Part shown: piece after piece, positions 24,201 to 36,490 of the stretch
Layout of the letters: every line of letters starts with the position of its first letter
Position numbering within the stretch: position 1 is the first letter of the stretch
Assembly: GCA_963082975.1 (NCBI GenBank)
Contig: OY720350.1
Location: 44,470,734 to 44,534,733 of the forward strand
Reading direction: 5' to 3'
DNA length: 64,000 nt
DNA from: Labia minor
Lineage: Eukaryota > Arthropoda > Insecta > Dermaptera > Spongiphoridae
Translations under genes and position numbers: made by a program
The notes under the pieces: model-generated
What the model saw: the letters and a program-made list of their open reading frames with translations, nothing else
Databases searched by the model: none
Told to the model about the DNA's origin: nothing

Positions 24201-24591
24201 ATTTTAGCTAGCATAATAAGATCAAAATGTACCTTCACCTTCCGAAATTATTTCAAAATCGTCATCAGAGGAACCCGAAAAGGAAATATAACAGAATATT
24301 TTGGAAATGTCGTCTCTTAATAACAAAGAAAGTGACGTGAACCTAAAAGAGAATGGGGAATCGAGCGTACAAGCCCGTTGGGAGATTCTCTTTCTTATCA
24401 ATCGGATGCTGTTGAAAACAAGACCGTATGATTCGATCGAGTTGTTCTGAAAAAATAATTCTATAATAATAATTATAATTCAATATTTTAAATGATTTTG
24501 AATATACCTTTAATTTTGTTTCGTATAATATTTGTCAAAAAAACAGGGCACTATGTGAGTGTGCAACTAATTTAAAAAAATATATATACTA
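24201..24591. other. Unrecognised, moderately complex DNA
   Basis: 24230-24450 is less AT-rich. The minus strand has a short open stretch reading SFSGSSDDDFEIISEGEGTF and a stop, which looks like an acidic protein end, but no domain can be named. It may be a fragment of a transposon gene. Confidence 0.25.
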
Positions 24592-25762
24592 CAGTGGCGC
24601 AACCAGGGGGGTTAGGGTTTTACCCCCCCCCCCCCCCCAGAAGAGAAAAAAATTCAAATTTCTATATATTATGTACTATATTACAAATAGAAAATAAAAA
24701 ATATAACCCTTCTTTTTATTTGAAAAAAAAAATTCTTAAAGTAAAACTTAGTGTAAGTTTATTTTATTTTAAAAAATTTTTAACAAAAATAAAAATTACT
24801 TATTTTTTCGTACAGAATTTAATATAAGAAATAAAAAAAATATTTTATTATTGTCCTAAATCACTTAATATAAAATTACTAGATGATTGGGAAATTTTCC
24901 AATTTTATCTATTATTTAAATATAAAATAAATAAAAATATAAATCAAATTCTAAATATTTTTTATTATTAATACGTTAATTGCTAATTTCATACAAATTA
25001 TGAAGCGAAGACTAATTTTTTCAAAATATCCTGCCACTACGAAAAGCTTTCGAAATCTTAAAGTAGTTTTTTTTATAAATAACTCCTTTATTATTAAGTT
25101 TAGGTAAAAATGAATATAATGAAACTTTTAGTAAATTCGAATCCCTATAAATTTAATACGATAGTATGATAATTCTCATAAAAATCGGTATTTATTAAGA
25201 AAATCAATAAAATGTGCTTTGACACCTCTTTAAACTACCCTCACTTATGGTCCGATCTTGTCCAAAAACAATTCAATCCCCACCCATCATTCCCAAAAAA
25301 AAAAAACATCTAAATATCAAATTTCAAGACAATATCTCATTTTGTTTAGACGTAATCTCGGTAACGAACGACCGGCCGGCCGGTTCAAAAATTTTTATTT
25401 TCCAGTTTTGGATTCAGAACCGTCTGAAAAGTAGAGATCTAAAAAAATCTCGGAGCAAAAATTTTCAAAATTTTCCGACCATCGTATAAGCTATCCTCAG
25501 CTAAAATGATTTACTTATAGCTGGAAAAAAATATTTTCTTTCTAAAACTTTGAAAACGAGTAAATAAAATACAAAATTAAATTTTTTTGCCAGATTTTGT
25601 AAAATCAGTGTTTCATTTACAAAACTTTTTTAAATATTTAATTTAAAAATAAAATCTTAATGAAAATTTGTCTTTAGAGAGCCCGGGAGGGGGGGGGGCG
25701 CCATAGGAAGGTGAAGCGGCTAGTCAAACCCCCCCCAGGATCAAATCTTGGTTGCGCCACTG
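24592..25762. mobile_element. hAT-type element, 1.17 kb, non-autonomous
   Basis: Ends CAGTGGCGCAACCA and TGGTTGCGCCACTG; flanks share TATACTA (7 bases). C and G homopolymer runs follow the ends (24624-24638; about 25690). The interior has short open frames only, and ACCGGCCGGCCGG near 25372. No transposase found. Confidence 0.75.
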
Positions 25763-26408
25763 TATACTAGTCATAATTAACTGTCAAGTCTTTCAAATAT
25801 TAATAATTATAAATTAGTTAATGAAATAATAAAAATCTTTCTTATTATACAAATTAGTTTTCATAATAGAGTAATGCAATTTATTATTTAGTAATTAACT
25901 ATCTAGAAATTTTAAATTTCACTTACAAATAATTAATAATTTTAGAAAAAAAATATTTAATAACTAAGAATTATTATTGTTCATCATTTTTTTTTATTTT
26001 ATCAAACTTCTAGATTCTAGACCTATAATAAAATAGTATTTGATAAAATAGATTCTGTATATACTTACATTTGTAAATTTCATTACTTACCATATTTTAT
26101 ATATGCATATATACACATCTCAATGGTTGATAATGATTAACAAAAGCAAAGAAAATGTTTTTTAAGTAAATTTTATTTTTTCATGTCTTTTATAAAATTG
26201 GATTTTTTTTATCAGTTGCTTTATAAAAATAGGATAATTTTTTAACATCAATAGCCAAAATTATATATTTATATATGTAGGATGTGATCAAAAAACTATA
26301 ACAACTTTTATATAATTTACTTTTAGAATATGTACAATTAATTAAAAAGCCAAATATTTTAATAATTTTTTTTAAAACAATTTTGGATAGAATCCTTGAT
26401 ATTCTTCT

Positions 26409-26427
26409 TTACACCAAATGATTTCCA
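26409..26427 (-). CDS. Exon 5: short terminal exon completing the last cysteine
   Basis: TTTTTAG acceptor followed by T GGA AAT CAT TTG GTG TAA. The leading T turns the split TG into the Cys codon that completes domain 3, giving ...SSCGNHLV. The exon is tiny and rests on frame, acceptor and required cysteine only, but the obstructor-A gene has the same phase-2 split. Confidence 0.62.
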
Positions 26428-29400
26428 CTAAAAATTAAAAATAAAATTAATACTTATAAAATTTATCTAAATATTATAAATAAGAAAACTAAAAATTAAA
26501 GATTCACTTTACTTTTCATTTATAGAGATACTAACGCAAAGTATTGTAAAAATTAAAGTAGGTATTAAAAAATTATTTATTTATTAATAATAATTTATAA
26601 AATATAATCAAAAATGAGCGTAAAATTTTTAATTTTCATTAAACTTAAACTTTTTTAACTTAAAAAAAAGCAACATTTTATTTTATTTTTGTTTTAAATG
26701 TATAAATAATTAAATTTGTTTAGTGTTTTTAGAAATAAAAACAAAAACAAAAAAAAAAATTTTTAACCATTCAAAATTATTACGCGTAATTTAATATATT
26801 AACTTTTTTTTCTAAATATTCAAAATTTATTTTTATAAATGAATGTAATGAGAATCCAATTTTTGGTTTTACCTTTCAATATTTGAAAAAAAAAAGTCAA
26901 ATTTAAATCTCTTACCAAGATGAAACATGTTCATCGCAGGTGAGTGTTTGGGCATCAAATAATTTTCCATGTTCACAAGTTAGTAATCGTGGAAATCCGT
27001 GAACACATGTGATAAATCGTTGACAGTCACCAGGTACAGCAAATCGTGGGTAGGGCCAAAATTTAGCAGCAGGTGAGCCTGGTGGTAATTTTGCAGGGCA
27101 TTTGAATCCAACGATTTCTAAAAAAAACATTATTAATGGAATATTGTAATAATCTTTTCATAAATTGTATACCTATATATTAATTATACTCTCTTTCCAC
27201 CCCGATCTCTCACTATTAAATAAGTTTATATAATATCTACCTATTCCTTAAAAATATATAGTAATGATTATATTATCTCCATTTAATTAAATCACAAAAT
27301 ATTGAATTTATGGAAGAATATATTAAAATAAGTTGACCTGTGGCCAGGACCGAACCGACCGACAGTTTGAAATAAATTAATTTCCAGCTACAGAAACAAT
27401 TTCAAATAATTTTAATAGATCTATTAATGTAATAAAAAACAGATATGGATATAACATAAATATTTCTAATTTTATTTTATTTATAATATATGTGTAAGAC
27501 CAGGCTGTGACGTCATGAATGGCTGGATGACGTCATATAATTTTAAATTAAGAAATATTCGTGGAGATATTTAAAAATCTCCACATGTGAAATTTGGTGT
27601 GAAAATAACCCTTCCCTTCCTATCGTCGATCGCTAATACTACCACTTCCGGTTTCCTACTGATGTATTAAGTAAATATACCAAATTTCATCAAAATCCGT
27701 TGAGCCGTTCAAGCTGTACACATCTATACGTACGGACGGACGGACGGACATACATAATGCTAAAAATACTTTTTTCTGTTAAGAAAACGCTTGATTCGTG
27801 GAGATATGTAAAAATCTCCACATGTGAAATTTGGTGTGAAAACAATACCTCCCTTACTATCGTCGGTCGGTAAAAAATGAATACCTAAAATATAATAGCT
27901 ACCTCAAATGAAAGATCATATATTTATGGAGATTATACAGATTATATTTATAAAAGACAATTGCTATTATTTTTGATCGATATTAAAAATAAATAATTAA
28001 TAAAATAGAATAATTTATATAAAAATTATTAAAAAAAAAATGTATAAAAACAAAACACTAGTAATTGTTTATTATTTAGTAATCCTAATAAAAAATTGAT
28101 ATTTATTTGTTTATTTTATCTTCTAAATATTTATAATTTATTTATTAATTAATCAATATCATTTGGGATCTATTTGTATTAATTAGACCGACCTTCTGGG
28201 TTGCAAACTTCGAGCAAAAGATCAGGCCAGTTGCAGGAATGAGTTTTGGGGTCATAAGCAAGACCAGGTTCACATTCAGTACGTTCTGGGATTCCATGGG
28301 CACATTTGATGTAATGAGTTGAGCAGGGAGCTTCTGGATAAATTCCAAATTGATATTCGCATCCTGGTGTACTAATTGGAACAACTGAAACAAAATTTTT
28401 TTAGAAATTATTTTTATTTTATTGATTTGAATATTCTAATATTATTATTATTATTATTATTATTTTTGTATGTTTTTTCTGTTACCCTTTTTGGATATAT
28501 GAGTTTTTGAAGATTCTTTGGTTTGATTTCTGTTACGCTGGATTTTTTTTTTTTTGTTTTATTTTGTTTTTCTGTTGTAATTTTTTTTTTTTTTTTTTTT
28601 GTAAATCCTCTAGCCCAAATAAGGGGAGGATAGAGATATACCTGGATCTGTATATGATCTCTTAAATGGATAAATAGATAAATAAAATACTCCAGCTGAG
28701 ATCTTATTTAAATAAATTGATATTTATTTTTTTTTATTTTTTTTTTTGTATTCTTTCTGTTTCTATTTTTAAATTAATGGATTTCTAAAAATAATTTAAT
28801 TCCTGTTACTTATGTTAAATTTTTCTTTGTTTTTGTTTTCGTTTTTGTTTATTTTTTTGTAAATCCTCTACCCCAGATAGGGAGAGGATAGAGATATACT
28901 GGGTTGTATATAGTCTCTTTAATTAAATAAATAAATAAATAATAAATAAATAAATTATTTTTATACTACAATATATAAAAATTCAAAAAAAAATTTATTT
29001 AAAAAATAATTCTTTTAAATTTTATCATACCTTTTTTATGATATGTACTTGTTTATATTAGATTTTGGGTCAAATAAAAAATCTCAAGGGTTTTTTACTA
29101 CTATCGTTTATTAAACAACACTAAACCGATTGTTCAAACGAACATGTGTTTAAAAGGTGGCATTTCAATTTCAATTTTTTGATGAGGATAGTTTTCTAAA
29201 TTATTGCTCGTGTATCTAATTATAGTATTATTAATTTGAAACAAGTATAATTTATGAAGAAATACGTTATGTCGGTTTCTACAATATAATATAATCGTTC
29301 AATCATCAATAATCGATGAATTGGTCCAGGTTATCTAGTTATTTGATTTTTCTTTTTAAACAATCGTTTCTAGTTTACGAGTTAAATAGGTTTAAAGTTT

Positions 29401-32400
29401 GCGTATAAATCCATTGATATTCTATTTAACTACCATGTTTTATTAATTTGACTATCAAAGGGCTCCACTAATTTTCGTTTTCTGTTCAGTTCGGATTAGA
29501 TATAGAAAAACTAAAAAAAAAATTAATTAATTAAATAATTTCTCTATATTCAAACCGAACCGAAAAAAACCGAAAATTAGGAATAAGTGAATAATTAGTG
29601 AATTAGTCAATAAAACATTACTTAATGAGATAATTAGCTAATTTGGCAAAATTAAGTATTAGTATTTATAATTTAGTTTTATTACTATTTTTTCATTTAA
29701 ATGTAATTTTTTTTCCCTTTTACTACTAACCATGCTCAAGTATTTAATAATACATTGTTTACCATCCATCTTAAAAGTAATCTATTCTATATTATATGTA
29801 TATTCAATATAAAATTATTAAAAAAGTTCAAAAAAATGTTGATTATTCATTATATTGGAATAATATAATATAAAAACAATTTAGAAATCAATTTTGTCCA
29901 TTTAACTATAAAATATATGCACAAACTTCTTAAAAAAATTCAATATTTAAAATTAAAAGTGAAATTTGTAACTAGATAAAAATAATAATAAAATTTTCTA
30001 TTTATAATTTAGTCTCATTGATTATTAATTAACCTTGATCGAGACGGTGTCCACAATCGACTGCCCAATTGTAGTTGCAATGTCCATGAACGTTGCCTTT
30101 TCCATCGAAGAGGAGACCATTTCCACACTGTTCGACACTCAATGAGCCATTTTGGCATAAGAAGAAGTGATCACACAATTCTGGATGTGGGTAGGCCTGT
30201 TCACCATGAGGTTCCGGACATCCAGGTTCAATCAGCTGCCCTATAATCAACAAATTACCAAAGATACAACACTTTAGAGTTAATTTCGAAAATATATACA
30301 TTATATTCTAATTTATTAATAAATAAGTTAATTAATATTTAAAACAATTGCATCTTTTTCATTTGAATTTTGAATAAAATTGAAATAGAGGTAAATATTT
30401 TCAATCTGAAATAAAATTTTTTTAAAATAGTTTTCTTTCTGATGCGTATTGGTTTGTATCAAAAAAAAAAAAGAGAAATAACACGGATAATGTAAAAATC
30501 AAGGTTATCAGGTTTAACTTCAACATCCAAACTCTTACCCAACTGACCAAGATATCTTCAGATGCAAATACTCGATCAACATGTTACTTGAACTTAATTT
30601 ATATTCAAGTTTATGAATTTCATTTATTTTTAGTTAATATATATTGAAAAATTCTAAATCAAGTCGAAAACGTCTGTCATTATTTCATTGGAATGCAGTG
30701 GCGTACCTGGGGGGGGGGGGGGGTGCGGTCCGCACCGGGCGGCACTTATCTTGGGGCGGCATTTTGTATATTTAGTTATTGTTATTAATTTATAAAAATA
30801 ACTATTTGATTGACTTATAATAAAAAGGGCGGCAAACTGGAGATCGCCCCGGGCGGCAAAAGTTCTAGGTACGTCGCTGTTGGAATGTTATGGAATTTTA
30901 GTTTGAAATTTTTTTTTCATCAAATTTTTCAACAAGCAAACAATTATATGCGCGCGTCTGAGAAATATTTTATTAGAAATTGAAATTTTCTCATAAACTT
31001 ATAATAAAATAATAAGTTTAAAATAATATTGCTCAAATAAATCAGAATATTTCTTTATATTAATTTATTTATAGTTTAAAAAAGAATAATCCGATGAGAT
31101 AATTATTCGAATATGTAGATACAATTGAATTTACATATATTTCATTTAATATTTTTGGATCGCGAAAATAAAAATAGTCAAATCTAAATCTTATTTCTAG
31201 AACAATTTAAATAGTCAGGTCATGTAATAGAACTTTTATTATCTGACAATAAAATAAAAATAATTAATAATTAATTAATATAATTAATAGTTTATTCATC
31301 TAAATAATAGGTTGTTTAAAATGAGTCTTGTAGACCAGTGATTCTCAACCTTTTTTTTACCGCGGCACACTTTTAACGGTTTAACAATTTGAAAGAAAAA
31401 GATAATTAAGTGTAACAGTTATTTACTTAATTACCAAATTGAAAAAATTGAAAAAAAATCGAAAATATTTAAGAGCCAAAAACATTTTCCCTTTTTTTAC
31501 ACACATATAAAATAAATAAGTACTTTTTCTTAATTTGATCTTTACATTTGTATAATTTGGCGGCACATTTTGAAAATCTAGCGGCACACAAAAGTGCCGC
31601 GGCACAGTGGTTGAGAATCACTGTTGTAGACAATTAAAAAAAAAATAAAAATTAGTAGAATATACAACATCAAATAATAAATCAACGTTCAAATATGTAC
31701 AAATTGTAAAATAATTATAATTAAATTAATTTTATTCAGAAATGACTTAATCAAATTCGAGTGGTGAATTACTGAACATGAGAATAGGGTTCAAACCTCG
31801 ACAAGTAAAAAAAAAAAATTAAATTTTAAAATTTAATTTATCATTATTGAAAATATATAAAAGTGTAAGCTGACCATTTGGGCTTTTTTGTAGAGCTAAT
31901 ACAAATATAAACAAAAAAATAAATTAGAAATGAAATTAATAATATAATATATTTAACAAACATGCTAAAAATTATTTTTTTATTTACACATTAATAACTT
32001 TTTTTAATCAGAATGTAAAAATATATCTTATATATTATAATATACAATCTAAGATAGAAATCCATTTTTTAATTCAATTTAAAATGCGGAAATCATTATA
32101 TGATATTAAAATATGCGTATATAATTAAAATATACATTTATATTGCATATTAATTAATTTAATTTAAGATTAACTTCTTGCGTGTAACCATTTGATATAA
32201 AAAGATATTTCACCATTATTATCTCGTACAATTTAATTAATCATGAAATATCAATGGATAATTTAGTTATATGAGTTTTTCAGATTTGATAAAATGATAT
32301 CTATTCATCGAGTAGTTTAATGAATGGGGGGGGGGGGTTTCTTCCTTTTTTAAATTCACTACTTAATTAATTAAAAATGTTCTAATCATAATTGTTAATA

Positions 32401-35400
32401 ATATATTCATATATCTACATAGAAACAATTTAATTCAAATAAAAGAGAATATACACCTGATAAAAAAACTTATTTAATTTTAAATAAATAATATAAATTG
32501 GTTATTATATAAAATGTATAATAATTAAATATTTTCATTTTCATTTTAACATAGCACCTCTTCATATTAAATTATATTATATTTGAATACTTAATATTAA
32601 GGTGAGAAATTGAATAAGTTAGAAAATTTTATGGTTTGAAATCTGAAATATGTTATTAGACTGAAATTTGAGAGATTATGTTTTAATTTACTATTTCAAT
32701 ATTAATTACAAATTTTATACATCTTTATTTAAAATCATCAATCGTAGTTAGTAAAATTTTTGAAATAATAGAAAAATTTTAATTACATATGAAAAGTGAG
32801 ATAAATTAATTATTATCTTCTTTTCCGATTTCTCAAAATTCTTCCCTTTTTACTTTCCCGCATACTTCGTATAAGGGAAGTATTGGAATCGTCAAAAATT
32901 TCGACTTCGAGATTTCGATAGATTTTGACGTTTTAGACCTCCCTGAGTTGGAAAATACCATTTTTCGAATTATGTCTGTATATGTGTATGTATGTTTGGA
33001 TGTATGTAATGTTTGTCAGTGAGCGAATTTACTCAGAAACTAATCACACACAAGCTAGGACTTCGAAATTTGGTACACCGATATTATTCACAGTTTGTAG
33101 ATTTCTATCAAAATTTCGTCAAAATCGGTTAACCCGAAGTGGTACTTTACCTACTCTGGTTTCGTTTACCTTTCAAGTAAAGTACCAGTTTGCTTCGAGA
33201 TATTTGCTTCCTATTTTGTATATAGATTTAAAAATATGAAAAAAATTCAGATACCAAATTTCATCATGATCTGACTACCGGAAGTGACATTTTACCTATA
33301 CAAGTAGCGTTAGGTGTAAATTATAAATAAATAGTGTTAAACCATTTTTTTTATACTTTATAATTTAAATTAATTAGTTTGTTTATTTTTATTGTTATTA
33401 ATTATTTATGTTTTATCGTTCTCAAGATAATGGTTACACATTCTAAATATTCATTCACAACTCTTTATACCTATTTATATGCGGGAAAGTCTAGGGGAGG
33501 ACACTCCCGATTTTTTTGTCAAGGATTTTATGAAATAAGAATTAAATATTCATTGTTTAGTATTCACTTAATATTTTATTTAAATTATTACCTAGTTCAC
33601 ATTTCGGTGATCCTATTTATCTTGATCTTTGACTCTCCACGGAATTAATTCCAACTAAGCTACCAGTTATTTTAAATTAAAATGTCATTTTTTTTCTTAT
33701 TAATATATTATTGGCTTATTGGATCGATGCCCATTTTAGCAAGCCTTCCCGTATATATGTTTCATTAATTATTTAATCTTAAATCTCTAAGTGAACTTGG
33801 CGAGATTCGATCACTCGACGTCAAGAACAAAAGAGTTCAAGACCATAACAAATAAAATATTTAATTAATGAAAATAAAAAAATTAAACTGAATTGAAAAA
33901 ATTAATATATTTATGAAAATACATCTATAAAAGTTTTTTTGTAATATATACTTAAATCATATTCTTTCAAGTGATAATTATTACATTGAAAAAAATGGAT
34001 TGCAAATAATAACTGACCTTGCTTTATTCTTTTTTATTCAATGTTCCTTTATAAGAAAGTATTGGAAAATGATAATACATATATAGAGTTGAATAGAATC
34101 GATTTCTATCATTTGAATTCAAAAATTTCATTTAAAAGGTTTAAATAATAATAATAATACGTAAGGCAAAAAAAATATATACTTTGTGAAAAAAGATTTA
34201 ATAATATTAATTTCTCTGTTTCGTTCTACTCTCACTTTTCAGATTGTTTTTTTCTTTTATGAATGAAATTGAAAATTAAATTTCAAAAAGAAATCTTTTA
34301 TTATATATATATATATATAAGTATATATATATATATATTTAAAATAATAAATATTCATTTCTTACAAAATAAAATCAAAAATTTAATTTTTTTGAAAAAT
34401 ACTTTACTTATATTTTATATTTAACAATATTTTATCGATCTATCTATATTTCTATAGAAATGATTGATTATTTAAAAAAATAAATATAAATTAAGAATGG
34501 ATAAGTGGAATATAACAAAATTAAATTAAAATTTATGTGTTTTTTTAAATATATTTTTTCAATTTTAATTATGAAGAAAATATCTTGCTTTATGTATATG
34601 TATTATCTATATTATCTATATTTATATATCTATATCAAGATTTCTATCTATATCTATATATATATATAGAGAGAGAGAGAGAGATAAATAGATGTTGAGA
34701 TTTTTTATTTTAACATTTCTCTTCATTTACAATTAAAAATAATTCTAATAACTTAGATAATTATATTATGTTATTAAAATTATAATTAATTTAATTAATA
34801 TAAATCACTTATTTTTCGTTAATTAATAATTACATTTGTATATATATATATATATTTAATATTTTATTGTATTTTAAATATTAAAAACTTTAAATTAAAT
34901 ATAATATTAAATATTAATATTAAATGATGTAAGTATAAATAATAATTTTAAATTTCGAAATTCGAAATTTTAATTTTTCAGTATATTTATATTATTAATC
35001 TAATATACGCGATAATTATATAATTGAAACTTTTAAATTTTTAGAAATATAGATCAAATTGTTTCCAATAAATTTTGGTACAATCGCGCAATAAATATAA
35101 TTTTTATTTTTTTAGATTTCAAGATTGGACTGACAACCCTCGTTAATTTTTATAATAAAATAAAATTTTTGGGATTTTTTAAAAGAATAAAAAAATAAAT
35201 AAATAAATTTATCTCTTTTGTAGTTCTTCCTTTCACTCTCACTGTCTCTTTCAGTGATTTGTTGAATGGTTGATCTAGTTGTATGGATACGTGGCGGGTG
35301 TCCTAGAAAAGGTGCTGGCCCTCAGGGTGTAATGAAAGTAGGCCTAGGAGTTTGGAATTAAGGGTCGGTGTGTTTGTTTGTCTCACCGGCGACGGCGCTG

Positions 35401-35438
35401 GCTGCGAGGAGCAGGACAACCCAAGTGCTGCTGGCCAT
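26409..35438 (-). CDS. Obstructor/CPAP3-family chitin-binding cuticle protein, complete (223 aa)
   Basis: Five exons: 35438-35387 (signal peptide), 30240-30034, 28384-28193, 27117-26916 and 26427-26409. Introns are phase 1, 1, 1 and 2, all GT-AG, and the join stays open from ATG to TAA. Residues 1-17 are a hydrophobic signal peptide (MASSTWVVLLLAASAVA). Three chitin-binding domains follow at about 25-80, 95-147 and 157-218, with a five-residue tail. Motifs such as HCNYNWAVDC, CEYQFGIY, HYIKCAHG, VGFKCP and a Trp-Pro-Phe/Tyr-Pro-Arg-Phe-type stretch match, from memory, a conserved insect obstructor paralogue (D or E group; I cannot settle which). Predicted role: secreted protein that binds chitin in cuticle or apical matrix. 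It lies downstream of, and in the same direction as, the obstructor-A gene, and converges on the plus-strand gene. Confidence 0.9.
26916..27117 (-). CDS. Exon 4: chitin-binding domain 3
   Basis: Acceptor TTTTTTTAG before 27117 and donor TG|GTAAGA after 26916. Encodes VGFKCP, a long Pro/Phe-rich insertion, then C182-x5-C188-x9-C198-x12-C211. The exon ends two bases into the codon of the sixth cysteine (phase 2), so one more exon is needed. Confidence 0.9.
27331..27877 (+). repeat. GACCTG-TGGC-CAGGTC repeat family, copy 3
   Basis: A shorter copy in an antisense position about 200 bases upstream of exon 4, inside intron 3 of the 26.4-35.4 kb gene. Ends CGTCGGTCGGTAAAAA; includes a GGAC microsatellite at 27733-27748. 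Confidence 0.65.
28193..28384 (-). CDS. Exon 3: chitin-binding domain 2
   Basis: Acceptor TTTCAG before 28384, donor G|GTCGGT after 28193, 63 full codons. Reads VPISTPGCEYQFGIY then C95-x11-C107-x6-C114-x9-C124-x12-C137-x9-C147. The PIST linker before the first cysteine is shared with the plus-strand gene. Confidence 0.9.
28437..28960 (+). mobile_element. LINE 3' untranslated region, second copy
   Basis: Matches the 3' part of 480-900 in inverse orientation: GAGTTTTTGAAGATTCTTTG, long T runs, GTAAATCCTCTAGCCC... to TAAATGGATAAATAGATA, then a second related tail GTAAATCCTCTACCCC ending AAATAAATAAATAAA. Sits just upstream of exon 3 (28193-28384), in intron 2 of the minus-strand gene. No coding part retained. 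Confidence 0.6.
28961..30033. other. Intron DNA, AT-rich, nothing recognised
   Basis: A TATAAATCCATTGATATTCT segment near 29405 is also present at about 18400, pointing to an old dispersed repeat. Otherwise featureless. Confidence 0.4.
30034..30240 (-). CDS. Exon 2: chitin-binding domain 1
   Basis: Acceptor GATTATAG before 30240, donor G|GTTAAT after 30034. Encodes C25-x14-C40-x5-C46-x9-C56-x15-C72-x7-C80, with CDHFFLCQNG and GLLFDGKG motifs. Phase 1 on both sides. Confidence 0.9.
30696..30879. mobile_element. hAT-type MITE, 184 bp, with perfect 8-bp target duplication
   Basis: Ends CAGTGGCGTACC and GGTACGTCGCTG, flanked by TTGGAATG at 30688-30695 and 30880-30887. Contains a G run (30709-30722) and GTGCGGTCCGCACC. 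Same subfamily as 47328-48093. Confidence 0.85.
31336..31623. mobile_element. hAT-type MITE, 288 bp, with perfect 8-bp target duplication
   Basis: Ends CAGTGATTCTCAACC and GGTTGAGAATCACTG, a perfect 15-base inverted repeat, flanked by TTGTAGAC at 31328-31335 and 31624-31631. Contains CCGCGGCAC motifs at both ends. Probably the youngest copy of its subfamily here. Confidence 0.9.
31632..32851. other. Intron DNA, AT-rich
   Basis: AT-rich with one tRNA-like B box (GGGTTCAAACCTCG, near 31788) and a G run at 32326-32337. No coding signal. Confidence 0.4.
32852..33490. mobile_element. Terminal-inverted-repeat element with the shared GAAATTTGGTACA module
   Basis: Perfect 13-base inverted ends ACTTTCCCGCATA (32852-32864) and TATGCGGGAAAGT (33478-33490). 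Inside is GATTTTGACGTTTT, CCTGA, a TGTATG microsatellite, GAAATTTGGTACACCGATAT and CCCGAAGTGG, in the same order as the corresponding parts of the six-copy CTGGAGTGTC family. Single copy in the window. Confidence 0.55.
33491..35300. other. Intron 1 DNA of the 26.4-35.4 kb gene
   Basis: AT-rich with (TA)n and (GA)n microsatellites (34300-34340, 34640-34690). A tRNA-like fragment lies on the minus strand near 33780-33840 (GATCGAATCTCGCC). Nothing else recognised. Confidence 0.45.
35387..35438 (-). CDS. Exon 1: signal peptide of the 26.4-35.4 kb CPAP3 gene
   Basis: ATG at 35438-35436 followed by 17 codons, then G|GTGAGA donor (phase 1). The peptide has the short polar start, Leu/Val core and small residues (AVA-G) expected at a cleavage site. 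The length, 52 coding bases with one base of a Gly codon, equals that of exon 1 in the obstructor-A gene. Confidence 0.88.
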
Positions 35439-35564
35439 GTCGACTGGAGACACGAGACTGAGTTGGTGGATTGGGCCACCACACTTACTCGGCCCCTACT
35501 TTACTTACTTACTTAGTTACTTACTTACATCACCTGGGCCAGCAGGGAAGGGGGATTATTTCTT

Positions 35565-35572
35565 TTTATATA
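35565..35572 (-). promoter_or_regulatory. Candidate TATA box upstream of the 26.4-35.4 kb gene
   Basis: TATATAAA on the minus strand about 127 bases before the ATG, at the edge of a stretch (35573-35780) visibly richer in GC than its surroundings. A possible initiator TCAGTC lies at 35461-35456, too far away to pair with this TATA box, so the exact start of transcription is unclear. Confidence 0.4.
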
Positions 35573-35785
35573 ATGCCGCGAGAGGCGCCATCGCAAACCA
35601 ATTAACAGCAACGGTCATCCGATTCTTGAAGAAGTTTTGCGAGGTCAAGAATCCTTCCTTATCCTTTCTATTTGGTAAAGGGGACTGTGCGATTGACCAC
35701 GTGACAATTCTGGGCGTTGGCCATTCCCTTCCAAGGACATCCCAAAGAACTTCCCAATTTTATCCTTCCATGAATCATTTTTAAT
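35573..35785 (-). promoter_or_regulatory. GC-richer upstream block with a CACGTG E-box
   Basis: About 210 bases of unique, GC-richer DNA directly upstream of the TATA-like box, standing out from AT-rich surroundings. It contains CACGTG at about 35698. The open frame that crosses it on the plus strand is antisense to promoter and exon 1 and is not a gene. Probably the proximal promoter. Confidence 0.4.
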
Positions 35786-36244
35786 CTTATCTTCCTTTAT
35801 CAAAAAAAAAAAACAAACAAACAAAATAAATGAAATTGAAAGAATTCAATTTCAAGTCATGAATCCATAATCGAATTTTTGATTATGACTCAAGGGTGAT
35901 TATGAATCACAATAAATTAGAAAAAATATCTTTACCCGTTATTAAAGAATTTATTTGAGAATCAAACAAAAAATCTTTATCTTGGTGTAAGTATGAATTG
36001 GAAGACTAAAGACTTAAGGTTCTATGGCCCTGCAAACTTAGATCTTGAATATTCATTTATTTAAAAAAATCTTTCTTCTAAGAGGTAGGTTCCTTATAAA
36101 AGCCTCATTTCTATGTTCTTGTTTCTAATGATGACTAAATTGTACAAAAAGTAGTAATTTAATATTACTGATTTTACACCAATTTTTTACAACTAAAATA
36201 CTTTTAACTTATATTTAGATACTATATTATATTAATATATTAAT

Positions 36245-36281
<37 letters not shown>

Positions 36282-36282
36282 T

Positions 36283-36490
36283 CTGACTTTTGTACGTCCT
36301 ACGCAAGGACAACGCCTATCATGTCGGTTATATCAATGAGGTGTCCTATGATCAGTAGAACGGGTCCTCTCAACCTTTACCTTGATTTTCTTGATTGGAG
36401 GCGCTACTTTTTATCAAGTAGCTATTCCCCAATGTTGATCCCGGAGGCTGGGTTGACTCCGTCCCATAGACCCCAGCTAGGGAAATTCCC
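36283..36490 (+). repeat. CTATGATCAGTAGAACGGGTC repeat, copy 1
   Basis: Starts near TTTTGTACGTCCTACGCAAG and includes ATGATCAGTAGAACGGGTCC and GGAGGCGCTACTTTTTATCA. A shorter copy is at 49345-49490. It continues to CCCTTGCCAATATATATA. Origin unknown; flanked by (TA)n on both sides. Confidence 0.5.

Noticed and set aside
32982-33648. Plus-strand open frames of 85 and 89 codons
   Set aside because: The first lies inside the inverted-repeat element at 32852-33490 and crosses its microsatellite; the second crosses the element's right end. Neither has a recognisable domain.
35368-35784. 138-codon open frame on the plus strand
   Set aside because: It is antisense to the signal-peptide exon and promoter of the minus-strand CPAP3 gene; the minus strand has the ATG, signal peptide and donor.
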